Part shown: positions 27,646-36,324 of the stretch, in pieces
How positions within the stretch are numbered: the stretch's first letter is position 1
How the letters are laid out: every line of letters starts with the position of its first letter
Assembly (NCBI RefSeq): GCF_013694245.2
Contig: NZ_CP059322.2
Span: 4,161,001-4,225,000, forward strand
Direction of reading: 5' to 3'
DNA from: Micromonospora ferruginea
GTDB lineage: Bacteria > Actinomycetota > Actinomycetes > Mycobacteriales > Micromonosporaceae
DNA length: 64,000 nt
The notes under the pieces: model-generated
What the model saw: the letters and a program-made list of their open reading frames with translations, nothing else
The model's database searches: none
Told to the model about the DNA's origin: nothing
Position numbers and translations under genes: made by a program

Positions 27646-29762
27646 CCACCGCCGGCCTGCTGCATCCCGTGCTGCTGCACCACATCGTCAACTCCTTGCA
27701 ATGGCCGGGCCTGCGTCCGCTGCAGGAAGCCGCTGTGGAGCCACTACTGGCCGGTGAGGACGCCCTGCTTCTCGCTCCGACCGCCGGAGGCAAGACCGAA
27801 GCCGCAGCCTTTCCGCTGTTGTCTCGGATGTCCGCCGAGAGCTGGTCCGGAACGTCGGTGCTCTACCTTTGCCCGCTCAAGGCCCTGCTCAACAACTTGC
27901 TGCCGCGCTGGGAACGCTACGCCGACTGGCTGGGACGGCGAGCTGCGCTCTGGCACGGTGACGTCACCGCGCCGCGGCGGCGGGCCATCCTGGCCGCCCG
28001 CCCGGACGTGCTGCTGACCACGCCGGAATCGCTAGAGTCGATGCTGGTCAGCCGCAACGTCGACCATCGGGCGTTCTTCGCCGGACTGCGCGCCGTGGTC
28101 GTCGACGAGGTGCACGCCTTCGCCGGCGACGATCGCGGCTGGCACCTCCTCGCCGTCCTTGAACGCTTGACCCACCTGATCGGTCATCCCGTTCAGCGGA
28201 TCGGGCTCTCAGCAACCGTCGGCAATCCGGATCGCCTGCTGACGTGGCTGCAGGGATCCAGGGCTGGCGCCCGGGCTGGCCGCGTCATCGCTCCCGACCT
28301 GCCGGTCGCCGCTACGGCGACCGCGGCGACAGCACCGCCGGGCGAAATCGAACTCGACTTCGTCGGCTCCCTGCAAAACGCCGCCACTGTGCTCTCAGGG
28401 CTGCACGCCGGTGAAAAACGGCTGGTCTTCTGCGAATCCCGGCAGGCCGTAGAACAGCTCGGCAGTCTCCTACGGGAGCGCGGCATCACTACGTTCCTGT
28501 CGCACGCCTCGCTGTCCGCTGACGAAAGAAGACGCTCGGAAGAGGCCTTCGCCGAGGCACGCGACTGCGTCATCGTCTCGACCAGCACACTCGAGCTGGG
28601 CATCGACGTCGGCGACCTCGACCGCGTCGTCCAAATCGACGCCCCCTCGACCGTTGCGTCATTCCTGCAACGACTCGGGCGCACGGGTCGGCGGCCAGGC
28701 AACATCCGCAACTGCCTCTTCCTCACCCGCAGCGGCGACGCCCTGCTGGAGGCGGCGGCCCTGCTCGTGCTCTGGGGCCGCGGATGGGTCGAACCAGTCG
28801 TCGCCCCACCCGAACCACGGCACATCGTCGCCCAGCAGATGCTCGCACTCTGCCTGCAGGAGCACCGAGTGGGAGATCGGAACTGGTCGCGGTGGTGGAA
28901 CGGTCTCGACCCCTTCGGACGCGCCGCCATCCCGATCATTCGCCACTTAATCGATCAGGGCTACCTCAATAGCGACAGCGACATGCTTTACATCGGCCCG
29001 GAGTCCGAACGGCGCTTCGGGCATCGACACTTCATGGGCATGACCGCGGTATTCACCGGAGCACCCGAGTTCACCGTCCTAGTGGGCCGCGATGAACTGG
29101 GTCGCGTCGACCCGGCCCTGCTCACCGAGGAGGTGCAGGGCGACCGCCGATTGCTCCTCAACGGGCGAAGTTGGCGGGTCACCTACATCGACTGGCGGCG
29201 CCGGCGCTGCTTCGTCGAACCCGCCGAGAGCGGCGGAAAGGCTCGCTGGACGACCGGGGGTTGGGCAGGCCTCGGCTTTGAGCTGACCCGCGCCATGCGC
29301 GAGGTACTTCTCGGCGCCGACCCCCCGGTAAAGCTCACTCACCGAGCAGCCAAGCGCCTCGCCCAGGAGCGGGAAGAGCGATCCGCGGTGGTGCATCCGG
29401 GTGGCAGCGTGATCCTTCGTGATCGGCACGGCGATGACCTGCGGTGGTGGACCTGGGCCGGTTTCCGCGCGAACGCCACCTTGGCGGCCACGTTGACGGA
29501 GGTTGTCGACCCGGTGCAACGCTTCGATGACTGCCAGGTCCGCTTACGGGCGAATCTCTCTCGGGAAGAATGGCGGACACTCATCGCCGACGCTGATCAG
29601 CGTCTGTGCCTGCCCGAAGTCAACAGGAAGGCGCTCGTCGGACTCAAGTTCAGCGAAGCGTTGCCGGAGCGGCTCGCGCTGGCGACTTTGGCGTCTCGCC
29701 TCGCCGACCTCGGTGGCGCAACCGCGGTCCTGCAGGAACCGACGCGGTTCGTTCAGACATAG
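27642..29762 (+). CDS. brxHI: BREX DEAD/DEAH-box helicase BrxHI
   Basis: The 706-residue SF2 helicase starts at GTG 27642 in a GTGA overlap with brxD. Motifs: Q-motif-like QEAAVEPLL, Walker A APTAGGKTEAAAFP (about 46-53), TTPESLESML (Ib), DEVH (about 156, motif II), LSATVGNP (III), STSTLELGIDVGDLDRVVQ (V) and QRLGRTGRR (VI). The C-terminal 300 residues resemble the Lhr-type extension. It is the last gene of the BREX operon, followed by a 98-bp gap and a convergent integrase. This gene completes the six-gene type 2 set. Confidence 0.92.
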   Translation: MTTAGLLHPVLLHHIVNSLQWPGLRPLQEAAVEPLLAGEDALLLAPTAGGKTEAAAFPLLSRMSAESWSGTSVLYLCPLKALLNNLLPRWERYADWLGRRAALWHGDVTAPRRRAILAARPDVLLTTPESLESMLVSRNVDHRAFFAGLRAVVVDEVHAFAGDDRGWHLLAVLERLTHLIGHPVQRIGLSATVGNPDRLLTWLQGSRAGARAGRVIAPDLPVAATATAATAPPGEIELDFVGSLQNAATVLSGLHAGEKRLVFCESRQAVEQLGSLLRERGITTFLSHASLSADERRRSEEAFAEARDCVIVSTSTLELGIDVGDLDRVVQIDAPSTVASFLQRLGRTGRRPGNIRNCLFLTRSGDALLEAAALLVLWGRGWVEPVVAPPEPRHIVAQQMLALCLQEHRVGDRNWSRWWNGLDPFGRAAIPIIRHLIDQGYLNSDSDMLYIGPESERRFGHRHFMGMTAVFTGAPEFTVLVGRDELGRVDPALLTEEVQGDRRLLLNGRSWRVTYIDWRRRRCFVEPAESGGKARWTTGGWAGLGFELTRAMREVLLGADPPVKLTHRAAKRLAQEREERSAVVHPGGSVILRDRHGDDLRWWTWAGFRANATLAATLTEVVDPVQRFDDCQVRLRANLSREEWRTLIADADQRLCLPEVNRKALVGLKFSEALPERLALATLASRLADLGGATAVLQEPTRFVQT

Positions 29763-29860
29763 CTGGGCCGTGGATTAGCTCCGATCACCAACGCAGCGGC
29801 GGCCAGCACAGCGAGGTACCGGCTGGCCGCCACTGCCGACGACGGTTAGCGCCTCCGGGT

Positions 29861-31333
29861 CTACGCCGGCCTTATCGAGCCACGCTGGCGCGGCACGACC
29901 GATGCAGTGGCTTCCGCGGCGGCGTGGGATAGCTCGGGTAGGACGTCTCCGTAGAACTTGGCGGTGAAGTGTGGACTGGAATGGCGGAGCCGGTTGGAGA
30001 TGATCTTCATCTGGACCCCGGCGGCGAGTCCCATGGTGGCGGCGCCGTGGCGGAGGTCGTGGAGGCGGATGGGTGGTAGGCCGGCTTGGGTGGCGAGGTG
30101 GTGGAAATGGTCGGTCACGTCGGCGGGGTGGAGCCGCCCGCCGGTCGGGGTGGTGAACACCAGTCCGGTCCTGGTCCAGGTGGTGCCGGCGGCGAGGCGT
30201 TCGCGGTGGTGGCGGGCGCGGTGGGCGCGCAGGACGACGACGGTATCGGTGTCGAGGGCAACGGTGGCTTCGCTGTCGGTGGTCTTCGGGGTGTCGATGG
30301 CGGTGGCCCAGCCTTGTTGGACAAGTTGCCAGCGGACCGTGAGGGTGGCGGCGTCGAGGTCCAGGTCGTCCCAGTGCAGGCCGCAGGCTTCGCCTCGGCG
30401 CAGGCCGGTGAAGGTGATGAGGTGGTAGAGGGCGTAGAGCCGGTCGCCGGCGTCGTGGGTGTGGTCGAGGAATCGTCCGGCGTGTTCGGGGGTCCAGATC
30501 ATGACGGGGCTGGGGGTCTTGCCGGTGTCGCGCCAGGTGCGTATGCGTTGGTCGGTCCAGATGGTGGGCTTGGGTGCCCGGGCGCGGGGTAGCTCGATCA
30601 GCAGGGCGGGGTTGATGTCGAGGTAGCGGTGGCGGCGCATGGCGTCGTTGAGGGCTTTGCGCAGGGTGGCGTGGATGACGTGCAGGGTTCTGGGGCCGAC
30701 GATCCGCTGGTTCTTGACTTGGTCGCGTTTGGCGGGGTCGCGGCTGGCGCGGAGGGTGGCGATGGTGGTGTTGCGTTCGGCGATGGCGTCGTACATGGCG
30801 TCGATGTGGCCGGGGCGGAGCCGGTCGATGCGCAGGTGGCCGAGGTGCGGGATGAGGTACAGCCGGATGTGCCCTTCGTAGGAGCGCAGGGTGCCGGACT
30901 TGATGTTCCGGCGTCCGGCGAGCCAGTCGGTCAGGTACACCTCCATGGTCGGGAGTTCGGTGGGCGTGATGTCCAGGTGCAGCGCCCGCCGCACCTGCTC
31001 CGGGGTGGGGACGGGCGCGCCGGTCTTGACAGCGGTTTCGATCAGGTCGCCGGTCTTCACGCTGGTGTGCGGGTCGGTGGGATCAGGGACGGCGAGCGCA
31101 GCCCGAATGCGGTCCAGGAGAGCGTCCGCGTCGGCCTGGGTGGTGTACGGGCCGTGGCGCAGTGGGCGGCGGGTGCCGTCGGCGCGGGCGGGGATTTCGA
31201 TCTGCCAGTGCCAGTGGCCGTGGGTGCGGGACCAGCCGCCGCCGGGCCGGCGAAGCTGGGGACAGGAGCGTCCCAGTCGCCGGCCCGTGACGCTGTCGCG
31301 GCAGCTGCAGCGTTTGAAGGTGGATCCCTTCAC
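29861..31333 (-). CDS. int: Tyrosine site-specific integrase (AICE/pSAM2-like)
   Basis: The 490-residue protein starts at GTG 31333 in a GTGA overlap with the excisionase-like gene. It has an N-terminal arm-binding region (HWQIEIPARADGTR and TTQADADALLDRIRAAL), a SAM-like core-binding domain (TELPTMEVYLTDWLAGRR), and a catalytic domain with TGLRRGEACGLHW (Arg I), LHDLRHGAATM (HxxR) and RHSSPHFTAKFYGDV, carrying the His/Trp position and the nucleophile Tyr. This layout is typical of integrases of actinomycete integrative and conjugative elements, which insert into tRNA genes. Unusually, it is not next to either att-like repeat: it lies 16-27 kb inside the island. Confidence 0.9.
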   Translation of the reverse strand: MKGSTFKRCSCRDSVTGRRLGRSCPQLRRPGGGWSRTHGHWHWQIEIPARADGTRRPLRHGPYTTQADADALLDRIRAALAVPDPTDPHTSVKTGDLIETAVKTGAPVPTPEQVRRALHLDITPTELPTMEVYLTDWLAGRRNIKSGTLRSYEGHIRLYLIPHLGHLRIDRLRPGHIDAMYDAIAERNTTIATLRASRDPAKRDQVKNQRIVGPRTLHVIHATLRKALNDAMRRHRYLDINPALLIELPRARAPKPTIWTDQRIRTWRDTGKTPSPVMIWTPEHAGRFLDHTHDAGDRLYALYHLITFTGLRRGEACGLHWDDLDLDAATLTVRWQLVQQGWATAIDTPKTTDSEATVALDTDTVVVLRAHRARHHRERLAAGTTWTRTGLVFTTPTGGRLHPADVTDHFHHLATQAGLPPIRLHDLRHGAATMGLAAGVQMKIISNRLRHSSPHFTAKFYGDVLPELSHAAAEATASVVPRQRGSIRPA

Positions 31334-31737
31334 TCATCGTCTCCTGGATGCTCCGGATGGTGCCGCCAGCGGTGCCGGGTGGAATCCGCTGGTGGCGGGG
31401 GCATCGCATCCACGCTCACCTTCGCGTCGGCATCAAGTCGCCCACCGCCGCCGGTTGCGGCGGGGTCGGGTTGGAGGAGGTGGAGCAGGGCGGCGACCGG
31501 GACGATGATGCGGCTGCCGGCCCGGATCAGCGGTACGGGGAACTGGTCGGCAGCGGCGAGCCGGTACGCCTGGGATCGGCTGATCCCGAGCACCGATGCG
31601 GTGGTGGCAAGAGTGGTGGTCACGCCGAGGGCACAGATGCGCTCGATCGTCCACACCTCCCCGACGTCGGGCGCGGTGGTAGTGCTGTCGGTCGTGGTGC
31701 GGGTGGTCTGGTCAGCGTGATTCGTGGGGCTGTTCAT
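31330..31737 (-). CDS. Excisionase-like helix-turn-helix protein
   Basis: The start is ATG 31737, with AGGAGAAG upstream; an ATG at 31833 lies inside the preceding gene and is less likely. The 135-residue protein has a Thr-rich N-terminus and then a short HTH of the MerR/Xis type: TTASVLGISRSQAYRLAAADQFPVPLIRAGSRIIVP, the usual pattern of AICE excisionases or DNA-binding accessory proteins. A Pro/His/Arg tail follows. It overlaps the integrase by 4 bp and the DUF2637 gene by 26 bp, so the three are probably cotranscribed and coupled. Confidence 0.75.
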   Translation of the reverse strand: MNSPTNHADQTTRTTTDSTTTAPDVGEVWTIERICALGVTTTLATTASVLGISRSQAYRLAAADQFPVPLIRAGSRIIVPVAALLHLLQPDPAATGGGGRLDADAKVSVDAMPPPPADSTRHRWRHHPEHPGDDE

Positions 31738-32629
31738 GATCAGGCTTCTCCTGGTTATGCGATGGATGGCTGTGCGGTAGGAGCGGGGTAGCCCCGTCGG
31801 GGTCGACCGGCGCAGGGGTGGCTGCTCCGCCACCGTTGCGCCGCTCCGGTGACAGAGGCGGTGGCGTCGGGTTGGTCGGCACGGCCGGGCTCACGATCAG
31901 CTCAGGTGGTGCCGACGATTCGACCTTGAGGATCTTGAGGAGTTCGGATACCCGGGTGTTGGACACGGTGTGACCGGCTGCGCGGAGGGCTTCGGCGAGT
32001 GCCGCCCGGGTCAGTGCCTGCCCGTCCGCGGCGAGCCGGTCCCGGACCTTGCGCGCCGCCGGCAGCAGCTCGCCAACGTCGCCGGACGGCTGCGCGGACG
32101 GTCCCCGGTCCGCTCGCTGCCGATCCCGTCCGCCACGTCGGCGACGAGCACCCGGTGAGCGGACGGTCCAGGTCCGGGACCGCCGCTCCCCCGCCGTGAC
32201 AGCGGACCGGATCGCCTCGTCCGGTCCGCTGTCCGGAACGGTCCGCCCGGCCTCATCCAGTCGGCGGTCCCCGACGGTCTCGGTGTTGGCGGGCGTGGGG
32301 GTGCTGGTCCGCCCGAGAGCGATCTTGACCATGACGAGGAACCCGAGCGCAGGGACGGCGGCGGCGACCCACCCAATGACCGAAGGCTCGGCCTCGACGA
32401 CCTGTGCCGCCAGGGACAGGGTGACCGCCCACGCCAGCACGGTGGCTGGAAACGCGGTGGAGGTGTGGGCGCGTTTGCGGCGGCGCAGTTCCAGGCCGGA
32501 GGCGATGGACATCAGCTCTAGGACGATCGCGTCGGCCCAGGCCAGCCAGCCGGATTGGCCGTGCGCGGCGGCCACGTTGTGCACGTGGGTGAAGCTGGCC
32601 GCCCCGGCCGCGCCGCCGATGGCCAGCAT
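31712..32629 (-). CDS. DUF2637 membrane protein (SpdB-like mobile-element protein)
   Basis: From the only canonical start in frame (ATG 32629) this gives 305 residues. The N-terminal 120 residues show the DUF2637 pattern: SFTHVHNVAAAHGQSGWLAWADAIVLELMSI, then two further hydrophobic helices (LAWAVTLSLAAQV and IGWVAAAVPALGFLVMV). The rest is a charged, Arg-rich cytoplasmic part ending in an HTH-like segment (LTRAALAEALRAAGHTVSNTRVSELLKIL). Such proteins are common in actinomycete conjugative elements, where they may help plasmid spread. Codons upstream of 32629 still read as coding (GGIQVVIM), so the true N-terminus may be lost or use an unusual start. Confidence 0.7.
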   Translation of the reverse strand: MLAIGGAAGAASFTHVHNVAAAHGQSGWLAWADAIVLELMSIASGLELRRRKRAHTSTAFPATVLAWAVTLSLAAQVVEAEPSVIGWVAAAVPALGFLVMVKIALGRTSTPTPANTETVGDRRLDEAGRTVPDSGPDEAIRSAVTAGERRSRTWTVRSPGARRRRGGRDRQRADRGPSAQPSGDVGELLPAARKVRDRLAADGQALTRAALAEALRAAGHTVSNTRVSELLKILKVESSAPPELIVSPAVPTNPTPPPLSPERRNGGGAATPAPVDPDGATPLLPHSHPSHNQEKPDHEQPHESR

Positions 32630-32998
32630 GATGACGACCTGGATGCCACCCTCGGCGCGGCTGCCGTGCGGACTGGCGTTCGGGTCAGGGACCGGTGCTG
32701 TCGTAGCCCATCACCTCCTCGACCCGGACCGGAGTTCCGGTCCGTCCGTCAGTCGCAGGGGGCGGGACCGACCTGGCGTCGGACATCCGTCGGGACGCGT
32801 ACTGGACGCCGGCTGCGGACCGCCCGCAGCGGGCGCGCGACTCCCACGCGGTCCGGCCGCTAGGGGAGCGGACGTCCGCTGCTCTCACGGATCTGTCAGC
32901 ACCGGCCGAACTGCTCACGACAGATCCGTGACAGACGCTGACAGCTGCTGTCCGATCGGGCACGGACGTCTCGTCTGTCGCTGTGGCGCGGTCTTCGA
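32630..32998. other. Inverted-repeat-rich intergenic region (candidate origin, transfer or operator site)
   Basis: Three symmetric sequences lie in 370 bp. GGACCGGA-GT-TCCGGTCC is at 32726-32743. The perfect palindrome AGCGGACGTCCGCT is at 32867-32880. A perfect 13-bp inverted repeat TCACGGATCTGTC / GACAGATCCGTGA is at 32885-32897 and 32919-32931 with a 21-nt loop. Short TGTCAG/CTGACAG copies follow. It sits between DUF2637 and the replication-relaxation gene, where integrative elements often keep cis-acting sites. Confidence 0.5.
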
Positions 32999-33889
32999 TC
33001 ACGCGGCCTCACCGGCCCGGCCGGAGGCGTCCACGACGTAGCCGGCCAGGTCGGCCAGGCACAGCCGCTGCCCTGCCCCACCAGCGGCTATCGCCCACAC
33101 CGCCTCCGCCGGGCTCAGGCCCGTCGTCGTGGCGTGGTCGCGACAGCCGGTGACGACTGGCACCGGCAGCGGCACCTCTCCGATGACCCGGCGGAAGTTG
33201 CGTTCCCGGACGGCGGAGTGCAGCCAGAACAGCACCGGCCATGCCCGCCCGATCGTGCCGAACAGCTCCCGGTAGCCGGTCACCTTCCCTGCTAGGATCG
33301 ACAGCTGCTCGCCGCCGGTGTCGTACTCCAGGAAGAACGGCACTTCGACCCCGCCGTCGACCCACCGGCCGCAGCCGTCCGGACGCACCCGCGGCTGATA
33401 CGCCCGCAACAGCGCCGGATCCTGCGGCAGAATGAACGTTCCGGCGCGCTGGCACGCCACCTCCGGCAGCCACTCGGCCAGTACCGCGCCGGGGTGGGTG
33501 CGGGCGTGCCCGGCCAGGTCGGTAAAGAAGCCGTTCACCCCCAGGCGGTGGGCCAGGGTGCGGGTCGAGGTCCACCGCCGCCGCTCCACCCGGGCGCGAT
33601 CCCGCCGCGGCGGCCGCTCGTCCCGAGCTGCGGCGACGACCTCGGCGCCGAGCTGGTCGATGACGTAGTGGTACGGGTATGAGCCGCCGTCGGCCCGCTG
33701 CGGCCGAAACCTAGCCACCAGGCGCAGCCGGTACAGGGTCCGCAGCCGCCGCTGACAGAAGTCGAGGGACGGGAACAGGGCGGTCGCGATCTGGAACGAC
33801 GTCAACACGCCGTGGTCGTACAACCAGCCCAACAGCACCCGGTCACGACCGGTCAGCTGCGACTGAACCCGAAGGACAGGATCATCCAC
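32999..33889 (-). CDS. Replication-relaxation family protein
   Basis: The 296-residue protein starts at GTG 33889, with AAAGGAGG about 10 nt upstream. The N-terminus (LTGRDRVLLGWLYDHGVLTSFQIATALF) is a winged helix. RRLRTLYRLRLVARFRP and YHYVIDQLGAEVVA follow, the hallmark of replication-relaxation proteins. The C-terminal half (VDGGVEVPFFLEYDTGGEQLSILAGKVTGYRELF) has the Glu/Asp-containing core of the family. Homologues occur on actinobacterial plasmids and integrative elements. The name comes from plasmid relaxation work, and the molecular activity is not firmly known. Confidence 0.8.
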   Translation of the reverse strand: MDDPVLRVQSQLTGRDRVLLGWLYDHGVLTSFQIATALFPSLDFCQRRLRTLYRLRLVARFRPQRADGGSYPYHYVIDQLGAEVVAAARDERPPRRDRARVERRRWTSTRTLAHRLGVNGFFTDLAGHARTHPGAVLAEWLPEVACQRAGTFILPQDPALLRAYQPRVRPDGCGRWVDGGVEVPFFLEYDTGGEQLSILAGKVTGYRELFGTIGRAWPVLFWLHSAVRERNFRRVIGEVPLPVPVVTGCRDHATTTGLSPAEAVWAIAAGGAGQRLCLADLAGYVVDASGRAGEAA

Positions 33890-35029
33890 CAGCTACCGCC
33901 TCCTTTCCGGTACGGAATGGCAGCCCCAGGGGAGAGACCCGAGAGGGCAGGGTCTGTCGCAGGACAGCCGACGACACCGACAGCCGGCCAGACCTGCGAT
34001 GTGAGACGGAACCGGGGGTCCGTTCCGGCGTCCGGGTGAAGACTGACCTCAACCCGGACGCCAACCCGGACCCCGAAACGGGGATCGAGACGGGATCTGT
34101 CACCGCCCCCGGCCCCGGCCGAAACCCGGGGCACAGAAAGACGAGATGTACGGAGAACACAGCAACTCCTTGATCGAAGAAGATGAGGAAGGCGTCGACC
34201 GTCACGACGCCGTGGCGAAGTCGCGGATGCCCTACCCCAGCCGCCGAGCAGGGCGCGGCGGGTACGACGAGCTGCGGAGGGTTCGCACTGTGGAGTTGTC
34301 AACGAACACGCCGACCGGCGTAACGGCCAGCCCGGAGGCAAATCGGGGCAGCAGCGATTGACACGACCGCCAGAAGGCAGCCGCGCACAGCGGGGAACAG
34401 CGGTGGCAGTTGCAGTGGACAGGCGGCACGACGCCGCACCGCGAGCAGGCTTCGCCTCAACCCGGGACAGGAGCACCAGGTCCGTCGTCGACATCACGAC
34501 GACCCGGGTAGGGCGTCGGCTCAACCCGCCGGAGAAAGTTCCTTCATCGCGAACCCCCTGTCACTCAGACCCATCGACGACCCGCCCACTCCCGAGCCCC
34601 TCGAACGACCGGCGGCGCTCCCGAAGGAGCGCCACCCAGACGGGCCGATCAAGCCCGGCGGCGGACCACCACGCAGTTACGCGCGTACCAGTACGCCTCC
34701 GCCGTCAGCACCCTGTCAACCGGCATCACCGCAAGTCGATCATGAAGTTTCCGGACCCAGTTGGACGCGTTGACAACCGCTGTGCTGCACTGACCTGAAT
34801 TCACACGGATTCCCCGCCCGAACTGGGCAAAGAATTTTGGCCAGCACACGCGAGCTTCTCACTAGGTGAGACTACGGTCTCGCCAAGAGGTCGGGCAGAG
34901 CCGAGCGCCGGCTCTTCCGGCCACGGCTGCTCGTTAGCGGCTCCAAGAGCGGACGGCCGGTCGACCGGCGCGGCAGGTTTCGGTCGCTGTTGAGCTACGT
35001 GCCGGCGACGAGCCCGTAGGGTCGGTCAC
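33890..35029. other. 1.1-kb region without a convincing gene
   Basis: Open frames here are Arg/Pro-rich and look non-coding. A perfect 11-bp inverted repeat with a 14-nt loop (GGCGTCCGGGT at 34027-34037, ACCCGGACGCC at 34052-34062) may be a terminator or binding site. Sequence around 34800-34900 is locally A/T-richer (CAAAGAATTTTGG and CTCACTAGGTGAGAC). Conjugation or replication genes expected here in a full element are missing, so this may be a deletion scar. Confidence 0.4.
34649..34849 (-). CDS. Possible small hypothetical protein (low confidence)
   Basis: From GTG 34849 the frame gives 66 residues, or 45 from GTG 34786. The C-terminal part (WVRKLHDRLAVMPVDRV, then AEAYWYARNCVVVRRR) looks protein-like, unlike the flanking sequence. 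No family is recognised. It could be a small mobile-element ORF or the end of a deleted gene. Confidence 0.25.
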   Translation of the reverse strand: MCWPKFFAQFGRGIRVNSGQCSTAVVNASNWVRKLHDRLAVMPVDRVLTAEAYWYARNCVVVRRRA

Positions 35030-35548
35030 GTGGACGAGACGCCGACCGAACCCGATCTCTCCTACATCGCCAACGTGACGCGGGTCCGCGCGGCAGCCGG
35101 AGTGATCCTCCGTGACCAGGCCGGTCGGGTGTTGGTGGTCCACCCGACCTACAAGGACGTGTGGGAGATTCCCGGCGGGATGGTGGAGGCGGGCGAGTCC
35201 CCGGCAGACGCCTGCGCCCGCGAGATCCGAGAGGAGCTGGGCCTGTCGATGCCGACAGGAGCGCTGCTCTGCGTCGACTGGGTGCCGCCCAGCCCACCAT
35301 GGGACGGCGGCCTCATGTTCGTCTTCGACGACGGCGTACTGACGCCGAACCAGGTCGCGACGATGCGGCTGTGCCCGGACGAGCTCGACCAGTTCGACTT
35401 CATCGAGCCAGAGCGCCTGGGCGACGTGTTGATCCCCCGGCTGGCTCGGCGAGTTGCCGCGGCGGTCACCGCGGTCGGGCGGGGCGGTGTCTACCTCGAA
35501 AACGGAACCGCGCCTTCCACCAGAGAGCGAGCCGGATTGACTCGTTGA
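35030..35548 (+). CDS. Nudix hydrolase
   Basis: The 172-residue protein starts at GTG 35030. The Nudix box is complete: GGMVEAGESPADACAREIREELGL (about 49-72), matching Gx5Ex7REUxEExGU, and it is preceded by AAGVILRDQAGRVLVVH and VWEIPG strands. The family hydrolyses nucleoside diphosphates linked to another moiety, using Mg2+ held by the REUxEE glutamates. The substrate cannot be assigned. Nudix genes are recurrent cargo or regulators of actinomycete integrative elements. The HAD gene follows after 119 bp. Confidence 0.85.
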   Translation: MDETPTEPDLSYIANVTRVRAAAGVILRDQAGRVLVVHPTYKDVWEIPGGMVEAGESPADACAREIREELGLSMPTGALLCVDWVPPSPPWDGGLMFVFDDGVLTPNQVATMRLCPDELDQFDFIEPERLGDVLIPRLARRVAAAVTAVGRGGVYLENGTAPSTRERAGLTR

Positions 35549-35667
35549 CCGGGGACGGCATGCTCAGCGGCGGTGGTTCTCTGCCACCGCTGCGGCACCA
35601 CAACCCACGACGGCCCCGCCTGCGGCGCCACGTTGATCCGTTTGGGCCCGAGAGGCACAATCCCAGG

Positions 35668-36324
35668 ATGATCTCGAGCGTGTTCTTCGACGTGGGCGAG
35701 ACGATCGTCGACGAGTCCCGGGAGTACGGCACCTGGGCCGATTGGCTCGGCGTCCCCCGGCACACCTTCTCGGCTGTCTTCGGTGCCGTCATCGCCCGCG
35801 GCCTGGACTACCGCGAGACGTTCCAGGTGTTCCGGCCCGGGTTCGACCTGGCCGAGGAGCGGCAACGCCGGACCGACGCCGGGCAGCCGGAACACTTCTC
35901 CGAGGAGAACCTCTACCCGGACGCCCGGCCCTGCCTGGCGGCCCTACGGGAGTTGGGTGTGCAGGTCGGCCTGGCCGGCAACCAGACCGCCCGAGCCGAG
36001 ACCATCCTGCGCGCCCTGGACCTGCCCGTCGATGTGATCGGCACCTCCGACGGCTGGAACGTCGAGAAACCGTCGGCCGCGTTCTTCGACCGCGTCGTCG
36101 CGGAGGCCGGCTGCCCCGCCGACCAGGTCCTGTACGTCGGGGACCGCCTGGACAACGACATCCGCCCCGCTCAGGCCGCCGGACTCGCGACGGCCCTGGT
36201 ACGACGCGGGCCATGGGGATACATCCTCGACGACAAGACCGTCAGCGACCACTGCCTCTTCCACCTCGACTCGCTGGCGGAGCTGCCCGAGCTGGTACGC
36301 CGGCACAACGAGCCGGCGGCTTAG
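35668..36324 (+). CDS. HAD-superfamily hydrolase (HAD-IA type)
   Basis: The 218-residue product starts at ATG 35668, though the frame is open upstream without a good ribosome site. Motif I reads FFDVGETIV, with Asp 8 as nucleophile and Glu where the second Asp usually sits, as in several HAD-IA proteins. Motif II is LAGNQ, motif III the Lys in WNVEKPSAAFF, and motif IV VLYVGDRLDNDI. A helical cap lies between motifs I and II. Likely a phosphatase of a small phosphorylated metabolite. It probably shares a transcript with the Nudix gene and overlaps the convergent XRE gene by 4 bp. Confidence 0.8.
   Translation: MISSVFFDVGETIVDESREYGTWADWLGVPRHTFSAVFGAVIARGLDYRETFQVFRPGFDLAEERQRRTDAGQPEHFSEENLYPDARPCLAALRELGVQVGLAGNQTARAETILRALDLPVDVIGTSDGWNVEKPSAAFFDRVVAEAGCPADQVLYVGDRLDNDIRPAQAAGLATALVRRGPWGYILDDKTVSDHCLFHLDSLAELPELVRRHNEPAA

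Noticed and set aside
33853..34524. 223-residue minus-strand ORF in the empty region
   Set aside because: Arg/Ser-rich with non-coding composition and no ribosome site or family signal.
35161..35667. Upstream extension of the HAD frame
   Set aside because: Overlaps the Nudix gene out of phase; Arg-rich, and the HAD fold starts at ATG 35668.
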